From the IMG/VR virus record IMGVR_UViG_3300043399_000064, positions 1 to 33,801 of that record: a stretch of 33,801 nucleotides of DNA, one strand, 5' to 3'. This document shows positions 27,385 through 33,801 of this stretch, piece by piece. Under the pieces are notes generated by a model that made no database searches, was not told where the DNA came from, and worked only from the letters and a program-made list of their open reading frames with translations. A program made the translations under genes and the position numbers. The stretch comes from a virus. Each line of letters begins with the position of its first letter. Position 1 is the first letter of the stretch.

Positions 27385-28823
27385 TAGCGAACCCCCTGCG
27401 ATACAAGGTCAATATCAACGGCAACGGCTGACTTCCAGCGGTCACCAGTAGGGTTTACCTGAATACGGTGATATTTGCCTGAGCCACGCAATGACACACG
27501 GTTGTCGTCACTTGCCGCAACTGCTGTGCTGTAAGTAATGTCCTGACTTAAAAGTCTGCGCGAAGCAATTGAAACAGTCGCAGAGCCTTGATCTATCTGA
27601 GGCCTAGCCAAAGTAACCAAAGACTGACCGCCAGCTTCAATGTCACCTGTCTGAATCCTTGCAGACAATGGCAATCCTGTATATGTCATTACCTTAGTGG
27701 CAAGAGTTCCACCTAAGAAATACTTGCCGCCAGCAAAAAGGATTGAGTCCATTGGCGTAGTAAGCGCGTCAATCGAAGAACTAACGCCATCCAATTCTTC
27801 AAGGGTAGAAGATGCGCTAGAAGCATCAGAGATAAAATCTGTGCCAGCGTCTGTGTAAGTCCACTTCTTTGTATTGAAGTTGTAAGCCAACAGTTTACGA
27901 CTGCCGTCTTTACTTTTGTAGTTCCACAGAATCAACTTGCGAGTAGGGTCAACAGCCGCAGACATACTGCCATAGTCGTTTTCGCTTACGTCATCCAAGA
28001 ACCATCGATCTACCTTCTCAGAGCCAATAGGCATGATCTGTTGCCCATCGCACATATAAAAGCCATCGTCACTCAAGAAAAAGGTAATGCCTTGATATTG
28101 AGTAATTGAGCCTGAAACCATGCAGCCCTTGTTTCGGCTAATGTTGTCAAACTGAAAAATCAACGGAGAGCCAATGTAGGACATTCGTTGAATACCGCGC
28201 TCTAGCAAGATCAGTCCAAACTCACCACCACGGATGCCCATGATTTGACCGCCATCGGCAATGTCTTGATAGTCAGATTGGTTTGTTGAAGAAGGTGTCC
28301 AAGTAGTCTCATCATTGATGCCAGACCAGCGAACACGATATTGCTCTTGTTTTGAGCTTTCATAGGTATTCGCAACAACAACAAAATCACGAACAACCGT
28401 GATGTATTTAGCCACTGGAGCAGAAGCAGCCAAGTCAGCAAATGTTGTTGAAGTGCCTAATGTCCAAGACTGCAACTTTGAAGAATTGTCGGTTGCAATA
28501 ACAACATCACCAAACTGAGTAAAGCGAAAACGCTCATCTGCTGACGTTGAATAACCAGTGTTTACCTGAGTTAATGCGCCAACTCCAGAAACTGTATAAA
28601 TCTTTGTGCGACCAGCAGCGAACAGCTTTGTCGAGTTGTCTGGCTGTTTACTAGCAAACAAACTTGTCAGATTTTCAGAAGCAGCTTCAGAAAATGTAGC
28701 GGCTTGAGGAAATGGGCCATACCCAACAGCTTGAGAAACACAGTTCTTTGCGTCACTCAAAGCGCCTGAAATGCCAGGCTGATCTGGCATCCACTCACCA
28801 AAAACAATACGTTGCGTTGCCAT
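27384..28823 (-). CDS. Tail nozzle/hub protein (T7 gp12- or P22 gp10-like)
   Basis: A 479-residue beta-propeller-like protein (repeated strands such as STKLFAAGRTKIYTVSGVG, FRFTQFGDVVIATDN, KYITVVRDFVVVAN, FGLILLERGIQRMSYIG, ITFFLSDDGFYMCDGQQIMP) ending in a barrel (GKYHRIQVNPTGDRW). These features and its place after the adaptor fit the short-tail nozzle through which DNA leaves. The start MATQRIVFGEWMPDQPGI at 28823 follows the previous stop by three bases with an AGGG site; an ATG at 28874 would overlap the previous gene by 49 bases and is less likely. Confidence 0.85.
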   Translation of the reverse strand: MATQRIVFGEWMPDQPGISGALSDAKNCVSQAVGYGPFPQAATFSEAASENLTSLFASKQPDNSTKLFAAGRTKIYTVSGVGALTQVNTGYSTSADERFRFTQFGDVVIATDNSSKLQSWTLGTSTTFADLAASAPVAKYITVVRDFVVVANTYESSKQEQYRVRWSGINDETTWTPSSTNQSDYQDIADGGQIMGIRGGEFGLILLERGIQRMSYIGSPLIFQFDNISRNKGCMVSGSITQYQGITFFLSDDGFYMCDGQQIMPIGSEKVDRWFLDDVSENDYGSMSAAVDPTRKLILWNYKSKDGSRKLLAYNFNTKKWTYTDAGTDFISDASSASSTLEELDGVSSSIDALTTPMDSILFAGGKYFLGGTLATKVMTYTGLPLSARIQTGDIEAGGQSLVTLARPQIDQGSATVSIASRRLLSQDITYSTAVAASDDNRVSLRGSGKYHRIQVNPTGDRWKSAVAVDIDLVSQGVR

Positions 28824-28825
28824 TT

Positions 28826-29416
28826 TTAACCCTGTCTCAGCCAAGTATTTGAGCTGCTTTGTGTTTGTGTCCAAGTGTTGTTATTTTGCGACACATCAGA
28901 CCATGAGTTGTCACTACTTGAGACGTTTGACCAGTTGTCTCCAATTCTCACGCCACTGCATGAAACTGAAGACTGCCCAAAAATAGATGATGCAGATTGC
29001 CAAATTGCATACGGCAAAGCAGAAGCCTGTGCATAAGCAAAAACAGAAGCCTCTGCCGAAGCATCCAACCCGCCAAGTCCTGTGACAGTTGCATAGCCGT
29101 TTGCTGAACCTTCTGCCATTCTTACAATGGTAGAAGATGAAGATGCTTGAGCGCTTGCTGCTATATCAGCAGAAGACAACCTAAATCTAATTGCAGATAT
29201 GGATGTGCTTGCATATCCGCTGATAGAAGCAGAAGAATTTGCAATCCTGTAAGCAGACCCACTTAATGTTCCGATCGCATTTACTGACGATGATGCTTCA
29301 AGAATACAAACATTGACATCAGTCCATATAGAACTGTCCAAAGAGAACTGAAGACTATCAAGCGACCCGAACGAATCGAGTTGTTCAAGTGTGAACGGGC
29401 CGCATACGTCTGCCAT
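28826..29416 (-). CDS. Ser-rich structural protein with C-terminal Trp repeats
   Basis: A 196-residue protein rich in Ser/Ala. The start MADVCGPFTLEQLDSFGSLD, then LQFSLDSSIWTD is a pattern I associate with short-tailed phage minor structural proteins. The middle has repeated Ser-Ala strands and the C-terminus repeats an N-x-W unit (NWSNVSSSDNSW, SQNNNTWTQTQSSSNTW). The order and composition suggest a tail or decoration protein, not an enzyme. One base separates it from the gene before. Its stop lies three bases before the preferred nozzle start. Confidence 0.78.
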   Translation of the reverse strand: MADVCGPFTLEQLDSFGSLDSLQFSLDSSIWTDVNVCILEASSSVNAIGTLSGSAYRIANSSASISGYASTSISAIRFRLSSADIAASAQASSSSTIVRMAEGSANGYATVTGLGGLDASAEASVFAYAQASALPYAIWQSASSIFGQSSVSCSGVRIGDNWSNVSSSDNSWSDVSQNNNTWTQTQSSSNTWLRQG

Positions 29417-29417
29417 A

Positions 29418-29804
29418 TTAGGCCAGCGTCACAGTCAAAGAACCAGAAGCAATCTTAAACACATCGCCTGTTTCAATAACTTTTGATGTTGTCAAAGCGC
29501 CGTGATACATCAAGTTTCCTGCTGTAAGCGCATCAAAAATACCAAAGTGGGTAATCGTTCCCCATGAGCCGCCAGCTTGAGCGAATTGCACATCTGCATT
29601 AGTTGAGCTTGCTCCATTAGAAGGCGATGCAAATGTTGCTGATTGTCGTGCGTAAGACGTACCCGAACACTCAGTGCCAGAGCCTGCATCTGTTGGGTCG
29701 CTCGTGAACAAAGCAACATACACGGTTGATGGAGCCGTATAGCTAGAAGCGCGAAGCGTTCCGTTGATTAAAGCGTTTTCTAAGTAGTTGCTTAAAGCAG
29801 ACAT
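29418..29804 (-). CDS. Small beta-rich structural protein (decoration or tail-fibre-like)
   Basis: A 128-residue protein with the pattern MSALSNYLENALINGTLRAS, then APSTVYVALFTSDPTDAGSG and WGTITHFGIFDALTAGNLMY, ending in GDVFKIASGSLTVTLA. This is a widespread phage structural protein often annotated as a tail fibre or hypothetical; its size and all-beta nature fit a capsid decoration or tail sheath-like accessory. It starts four bases after the adaptor stop. The precise location in the virion is not known. Confidence 0.82.
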   Translation of the reverse strand: MSALSNYLENALINGTLRASSYTAPSTVYVALFTSDPTDAGSGTECSGTSYARQSATFASPSNGASSTNADVQFAQAGGSWGTITHFGIFDALTAGNLMYHGALTTSKVIETGDVFKIASGSLTVTLA

Positions 29805-29807
29805 AAA

Positions 29808-30428
29808 TTACCTCAGTGTGGTTGTCATTGACAGTGGAACACCAGAATACTGAGAAGATTCGTCAGACTTGGTGAGCGTGGAAATTGCGCGATCATACAT
29901 AGTTCCCCATGTATTGATTCGAGCATCGTTCATGATGTAAGGCTCTGCCTCAATCAATGAAGCGTACAAAAGCGCATCAGGCGAATTTGCAAGAAATACG
30001 TTGCTTGAATTTGTGTCACCCAAGAATGTAGGGGCAGCAAAGTACAGCAGTTTTAGCGTGTAAGTGCCATCAGGAACTGGAGCCAATTGAAACTCAGAAG
30101 CCAAGATTGTGTAATCTAGAGGCTTGCCGCTTTCAGTTGAACGTGTGTTGCGACTAAAGATAGCAGGGCTTGAGTAAGTCAAAGGCTGAATTGGATTCGT
30201 AGAAACTGAAAAGTCACGAATCTCAAGAAAGTCACTTGGCAATTCAACAGTGGAATCACCACCTGTTGTTGAAGTCGTCACCGATTTGAGCATTTGACGA
30301 ATACGCAACTCGCGGCGCAAACGAAGCTCTGCAAATCGAATGAAGTCAGGAATTTGGTCGGTTAAGTCAGTACGGGCCAAGTAATTGGCAACGGCTGTCT
30401 TTAACTCAGAGTAGGTTGCGATGCTCAT
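29808..30428 (-). CDS. Tail adaptor protein (podovirus gp4/gp11-like)
   Basis: A 206-residue mostly helical protein with the adaptor-type start MSIATYSELKTAVANYLART, then DFIRFAELRLRRELRIRQML, an insertion of beta strands (TVELPSDFLEIRDFSV) and a final helix with LLYASLIEAEPYIMNDAR. Adaptors bind the portal and carry the nozzle in short-tailed phages; the motif DxIPDFIxxAExRLxRELRI is characteristic of this family. The start at 30428 is chosen for its ATGA overlap with the upstream stop; a longer frame adds 8 residues. Confidence 0.88.
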   Translation of the reverse strand: MSIATYSELKTAVANYLARTDLTDQIPDFIRFAELRLRRELRIRQMLKSVTTSTTGGDSTVELPSDFLEIRDFSVSTNPIQPLTYSSPAIFSRNTRSTESGKPLDYTILASEFQLAPVPDGTYTLKLLYFAAPTFLGDTNSSNVFLANSPDALLYASLIEAEPYIMNDARINTWGTMYDRAISTLTKSDESSQYSGVPLSMTTTLR

Positions 30429-30739
30429 ACTTGTCCTGGTCGTGTGCGCCAAGCGCGATTCATTGGGTCATTTAGGAATGATGCAAAACGCACTTCATCC
30501 ACAATTGCAAACCCACGCATGATGCCTTGCTTGTTCAAGTCGTCAATCACGGTGTTTGGAATAGATGCAATCTTGTTTCCAAATAGGTTATCCGACCATT
30601 TGGCACGTTCATCATAGGAATTAAATTCACGCTTATTCGTTTCAATAATTCCAGAAACATCTTGCTTGGTAGCAATGATTACGCCGCCATCACCATCTTG
30701 GTGGGCAGAATGTTGACGGTATTGAATAGGTGTGTCCAT
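30425..30739 (-). CDS. Conserved phage protein after the capsid gene
   Basis: A 104-residue protein in the post-capsid position, starting MDTPIQYRQHSAHQDGDGGV and containing REFNSYDERAKWSDNLFGNK then IPNTVIDDLNKQGIMRGFAI and DPMNRAWRTRPGQ. I associate this pattern with short-tailed phages between capsid and adaptor, and know of no function. It lies just after the strong terminator that follows the capsid gene, so its expression depends on read-through. It is ATGA-coupled to the adaptor. Confidence 0.8.
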   Translation of the reverse strand: MDTPIQYRQHSAHQDGDGGVIIATKQDVSGIIETNKREFNSYDERAKWSDNLFGNKIASIPNTVIDDLNKQGIMRGFAIVDEVRFASFLNDPMNRAWRTRPGQV

Positions 30740-30753
30740 GGGTAGATTCTAAC

Positions 30754-30784
30754 AAAAACGCCCCTATGCGTGAACATAGAGGCG
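30754..30784 (-). terminator. Terminator after the major capsid gene
   Basis: On the minus strand, CGCCTCTATG (30784-30775) and CATAGGGGCG (30768-30759) make a 10-bp stem with one G-T pair and the loop TTCACG, followed by five T. It is 22 bases after the capsid stop, in mid-operon. It should let a fraction of transcripts end after capsid and so raise capsid over tail expression. Confidence 0.9.
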
Positions 30785-30806
30785 CTTTGTTTTGCTTTTT
30801 TACCTA

Positions 30807-31742
30807 TTAGGTAATGTCAGCGATGATGCCGTGAGCAGCTTCGTTAGACACTTGCAAGGTGTATTCCACCAGCAATTGAGTCATTTCAGCGTCACCAGTT
30901 TTAGCCAATTCGTTGGTTTGGAATGGGCGCAGGTAAGCAACAGAAGCCATATCTGGGTCAACGATAAACGCAACATCAGTTGTAGTGATGAAGCGGTTAG
31001 GCACAACAGAGATAGAGCCGAAGTCGCTCATGTAAACGTCAGCAGCACCGATGATGGTCGTAGGAGCATCAGCAGGAGCCATGTAACGCTGTGCAGCGAT
31101 ACCAGCAAAGGCAGACACAACTTGCTTGTGGTTAGGGCGAACCATCAACACTTTTGGCGAACCGCCAGCGGTGTAGACTTCTTTAACCACAGTCTTCAAG
31201 ATGTCTTCAGTGAAGGTGCGGTCTGTACCAGTAGTACGGGCTGTTGAGCCAGAAGCGCCAGCAACGCCATCAGTACCGAAGTCGCCGTTAGTTGCCAACC
31301 ATGCTTGCAAGCCACCCAATTTACGGGCAGTAGAAGCGTCACCAGCAGAAGATGCTTGGTTGCTCAACAAGATGGCTTCCATGTCGCGCTTGATTTCAGC
31401 AGAGGCTTTAGCCAAGCTGTAAGCCTTTTCAGACTTACGACCAGCTTTGTCCACAGCATCCAAAGTACCAGAGACTTTGACAGTCTTTTGGCTGATCTGG
31501 GTGCGGTTGCCAGCACGAGTTGTAGGAGACATAGTTGCATCAGATGCAGCAGCGCCTTCAACAGCGTAGTTAGAAGTGTTGACCGAAGCCAAGCTGTCAG
31601 TTTGCCACTCGTGGTAAGTAGCAGTAGCTTTGCCCTTGCCAATGGTAGACATGAATGGGGTGTCTGTTGGGCTGATGTTATAGATAACGTCAGACAGGTC
31701 TTCGCGCTGACCAACAGCGGTGTAGGTTTGGTAGGTTGCCAT
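30807..31742 (-). CDS. Major capsid protein, SU10-type (DUF5309-like)
   Basis: A 311-residue HK97-fold capsid protein of the SU10-like class: N-terminal arm (MATYQTYTAVGQREDLSDVI, then NISPTDTPFMSTIGKGKATA), YHEWQTDSLASVNTSN in the arm, a spine-helix region (KAGRKSEKAYSLAKASAEIK) and C-terminal parts GSPKVLMVRPNHKQVVSAFA then FGSISVVPNRFI with the final strand LLVEYTLQVSNEAAHGI. It has a strong ribosome binding site (AAGGAAAC) and is followed by a terminator, as expected for the most abundant late protein. The scaffold gene precedes it. Confidence 0.92.
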   Translation of the reverse strand: MATYQTYTAVGQREDLSDVIYNISPTDTPFMSTIGKGKATATYHEWQTDSLASVNTSNYAVEGAAASDATMSPTTRAGNRTQISQKTVKVSGTLDAVDKAGRKSEKAYSLAKASAEIKRDMEAILLSNQASSAGDASTARKLGGLQAWLATNGDFGTDGVAGASGSTARTTGTDRTFTEDILKTVVKEVYTAGGSPKVLMVRPNHKQVVSAFAGIAAQRYMAPADAPTTIIGAADVYMSDFGSISVVPNRFITTTDVAFIVDPDMASVAYLRPFQTNELAKTGDAEMTQLLVEYTLQVSNEAAHGIIADIT

Positions 31743-31755
31743 GATTCAAGTTTCC

Positions 31756-32706
31756 TTATAAGAATCGTTCAAATGCGTTTGCAGCGTCACGAACTTTACC
31801 AGTTCGCTTCAACTGCGCCAATGTGTTTTTTTGCTGTTCTGAGGCTGAATTTCGTGGCGTAGATGTTCCAGCCTTCATCATCTTCGGAGCTGCTTCCACC
31901 TTTTTGGCGATTGAAGGCTTATTGCTCTGAAGTTTTGAATACTTCATGCCATGATACAAACTCAAAACAGCACGAGAGTCGTACAACCCTGCAAGCTCTT
32001 GGTCACTCCATCCGATTGATTTCGCGTAATCGCGAATGTCTTTGCGGATTTGGTCGCCCTCTTTAGGGTTTCCGTAACCTGGGATAGCTGACGTAAGTTT
32101 CTGACTTTCTTCAGCGAGATGGCTTTGCAGGCGCTCAGATTGCTCGGCTTGTTGCTGTTGGGCAATGCGTTGCTGTTCTTGTTGCAGGACTGCTAACTGC
32201 TTCTCTCGTTGGTTTTGTTCAGCGACTTTAACGGCATAGCCGATCGGGTCAACTTCTTTCAAAGCCTCAAGATTTTCACCTTTGTTTTGCTGATTCAGGA
32301 ATTGTTCCATCATCTGCAAGCGTTGGGCGTACTGGTCTCTTAATTTGTTTGCTTCTGCGATCTTTGTGCGTTCAGCTTCAACGACACGCTTATCTTCAGA
32401 GAGCTTTTGGGTTTTCTTTGTGTAGTCTTGACCTAGTTGGTAGCCCTCAATAAGCTGCTCAAGAGTAACTTCACGTTCTTCGCCAGCCGCTTTGACCTTA
32501 AAAGTGCTAGTTTGCTCTTGCTCTGCTTCTTCAGAATCCACCAACTCAGCTTCAGACTCGCCTTCAATGACTTCTTCGTCTTCGGTTACTTCTTCTGGTT
32601 GGCTGGTTTCAGCGCCTTCGTCAGTACCCATCATGCCGAAAAAAGCATTTGCAGCTTGATTCACATTTAACGATTCACTACCCGTAGGTGTCGTGGCTTC
32701 GCTCAT
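31756..32706 (-). CDS. Scaffolding protein
   Basis: A 316-residue protein immediately before the capsid gene. An acidic N-terminus (EEVTEDEEVIEGESEAELVD) is followed by long Gln/Glu-rich helices (about 95-205, for example QQEQQRIAQQQQAEQSERLQ) and a basic C-terminal part (about 265-316, IAKKVEAAPKMMKAGTSTPR) suited to bind the capsid interior. Length, charge pattern and place are those of a podovirus scaffold that guides procapsid assembly and leaves before packaging. The start at 32706 has a GGGTAG site. No protease gene is evident, so the scaffold is probably recycled or exits intact. Confidence 0.9.
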   Translation of the reverse strand: MSEATTPTGSESLNVNQAANAFFGMMGTDEGAETSQPEEVTEDEEVIEGESEAELVDSEEAEQEQTSTFKVKAAGEEREVTLEQLIEGYQLGQDYTKKTQKLSEDKRVVEAERTKIAEANKLRDQYAQRLQMMEQFLNQQNKGENLEALKEVDPIGYAVKVAEQNQREKQLAVLQQEQQRIAQQQQAEQSERLQSHLAEESQKLTSAIPGYGNPKEGDQIRKDIRDYAKSIGWSDQELAGLYDSRAVLSLYHGMKYSKLQSNKPSIAKKVEAAPKMMKAGTSTPRNSASEQQKNTLAQLKRTGKVRDAANAFERFL

Positions 32707-32753
32707 TTTCTACCCAAGTTGTCAGTCAATCCGTGACCACGGTGTAAGTTTCC

Positions 32754-32993
32754 TTACAGAATCTTCCAGCGCTTCTTATCAATCTTGCTTGTGGCGGCAA
32801 TTGATTCAAAATGCGCGATAACTAATTGTAATGCGTTTATCTTGGAATACGCAACCTCTCGTTCTTCCACCTGATTCGGTAAGGAATAAACGATAGTCTG
32901 CAACTCTGCGTTCTTCAGAGCTTCAAGCTCACCAATGAAAAACTCATCGTTAAGCAGATTTCTGGCTAGTTGCGGCTTGTCCAAGGATTGCAC
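32754..32993 (-). CDS. Small helical hypothetical protein before the scaffold
   Basis: A 79-residue, helical protein starting MQSLDKPQLARNLLNDEFFI and continuing GELEALKNAELQTIVYSLPN and INALQLVIAHFESIAATSKI, ending with basic KKRWKIL. Its first 44 bases overlap the end of the Ala/Gly-rich virion gene, and a 47-base gap precedes the scaffold. The helical, amphipathic pattern could be an assembly factor. Function unknown. Confidence 0.75.
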   Translation of the reverse strand: MQSLDKPQLARNLLNDEFFIGELEALKNAELQTIVYSLPNQVEEREVAYSKINALQLVIAHFESIAATSKIDKKRWKIL

Positions 32994-33801
32994 TCACGAT
33001 CTGGTTAATGTCAACGGGCGTACCCATTGGCGTTTGTTGTTGTCCTGATGCAAATATATCATTGAATGACACATTTGGCTGTTGGCTAGGCAGGTTTTGC
33101 CATTGTGTGCCGCCAAGCATATTTTGGTTGCTAAAGATTGAACTTAGATCAATCGGCGCAGAAGGTGCGGCATAAGTTGGAGATTTCCACTCAGCAGGAA
33201 TATCAACTTGCCCAAACCCTGTCGGGCCACTCACACCACCGCCACCGCCACCACCAGACAAGCCAAGTGGGTCGCCAGTTAAAGCATTAACCAAAAGACC
33301 AGCCTTTGCATAGTCAATTAGAGACATACCAGCAGCTTTTGCCGCAGCCGTTTGTGCAGGAGTCGCAGCAGCAGCCGCTTTTGCCGCTTCAGCCTCAGTA
33401 TCAATCATTGCCTGAGTTTCTGCCGCTGTTAGTTCTCCAGCAGAAGCTGCTTGCTCTTTAGCAATCATGTCTGTTACTTCTTGCGCAGTCAGCTCTTTTG
33501 CGCCTTCAGAAGCGGCAGCACTGCCAGGGTTAAACCCACCACCAACGTCAATGTTGTCTGGGCCTGTTACTCCGCCAACAGCATTTGGGTCGGTAGATGT
33601 AAAACCAGCAGATTCGCCAATTTTTCCATAGTTTGCTGTATTGCCTTGATAGCCACCAGTAGCGCCAGCCGCGACATTTAATGTCCTACCGCCATTGCTG
33701 TTAAGGATTGCTTGGGCTTCATCGCTTACAAGTTGAGATGTAATAAGGCTAGAGCCAGGCAACAAGTAGTTACCGCCAATAACAGCAGCAGCTTGCAATG
33801 G
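32950..33801 (-). CDS. Ala/Gly-rich probable virion protein, C-terminal part (cut by window end)
   Basis: This is the 3' part of the gene that starts at 388; the visible frame reads in from the window end. Residues include two copies of a helical unit (LTAQEVTDMIAKEQA and LTAAETQAMIDTEAE), an Ala/Gly-rich zone with a Gly run (SGGGGGGGV) and a Gln/Pro-rich C-terminus with DIFASGQQQTPMG and PVDINQIVSAILGQ. The mix of low complexity and two short helical repeats suggests a flexible minor head or internal protein. No known domain. The stop overlaps the following gene by 44 bases. Confidence 0.85.
   Translation of the reverse strand, partial: PLQAAAVIGGNYLLPGSSLITSQLVSDEAQAILNSNGGRTLNVAAGATGGYQGNTANYGKIGESAGFTSTDPNAVGGVTGPDNIDVGGGFNPGSAAASEGAKELTAQEVTDMIAKEQAASAGELTAAETQAMIDTEAEAAKAAAAATPAQTAAAKAAGMSLIDYAKAGLLVNALTGDPLGLSGGGGGGGVSGPTGFGQVDIPAEWKSPTYAAPSAPIDLSSIFSNQNMLGGTQWQNLPSQQPNVSFNDIFASGQQQTPMGTPVDINQIVSAILGQAATSQKSA
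33675..33801. repeat. Terminal direct repeat, copy 2 (assembly overlap)
   Basis: Identical to 1-127. See copy 1: it shows that the contig is circular or circularly permuted with a unit of 33,674 bp. Confidence 0.95.

Noticed and set aside
1-33801. CRISPR arrays or insertion sequences
   Set aside because: No regularly spaced repeats and no transposase-like gene were seen; the only mobile-type gene is the HNH-AP2 enzyme.

Overview
This window is one complete tailed-phage genome that an assembler opened at an arbitrary point. The first 127 bases are repeated exactly at the end (1-127 = 33675-33801). Joining the ends gives a 33,674-bp circle, and the gene cut by the window edges stays in frame across the join (370 codons). 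The gene set is that of a short-tailed (podovirus-type) phage: TerS/TerL, a large portal, a scaffold, an SU10-type major capsid protein, a short-tail adaptor and nozzle, three large Ala/Gln-rich candidate ejection proteins, and tail fibres. It encodes a Gram-negative lysis cassette (holin candidate, Rz/Rz1 spanins, GH19 endolysin). The style of several small proteins suggests a freshwater betaproteobacterial (Burkholderiales-like) host, but that is only an impression. I see no integrase, DNA polymerase, RNA polymerase or tRNA gene.

Layout. (A) 5.8-13.4 kb, minus strand: an early leftward operon starting with a Cro-like HTH gene and a MazG-like gene, followed by an unusual double-hairpin RNA/terminator element, a replication-initiator-like gene, many tiny genes joined by ATGA overlaps, two HNH enzymes, and a lambda nin-like nuclease set (VRR-NUC-like, NinB-like, YbcO-like). 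It ends at a strong terminator at 5814-5840. (B) 13.5-16.65 kb, plus strand: a divergent operon with an ERF annealing protein, a YqaJ-type exonuclease, an SSB-like protein, a small wHTH protein and several tiny genes. (C) The late operon, minus strand, starts after a structured leader of about 250 nt at 5.8-5.55 kb. It runs leftward through packaging genes to position 1, re-enters at 33801, and continues through capsid, tail, ejection, fibre and lysis genes to 16630, where it meets operon B tail to tail.

The 13362-13501 gap is the regulatory hub: divergent promoters with overlapping palindromes beside the Cro-like gene. Recombination (ERF + exonuclease + SSB-like) and nin-like nucleases are split between the two early operons. 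The replication-initiator-like protein probably recruits host replication machinery.

The most unusual feature is at 12628-12733 (minus strand). A 19-bp hairpin and a 17-bp terminator hairpin each carry a 7-nt loop, and the two loops are perfectly complementary to each other (a potential kissing pair). A TATAAT box sits where transcription would begin one base before the first hairpin. Two other multi-branched RNA candidates lie at 5574-5662 (late leader) and 15208-15298. Several small genes described here encode proteins of only 28 to 57 residues; they are supported by exact start/stop overlaps with their neighbours.
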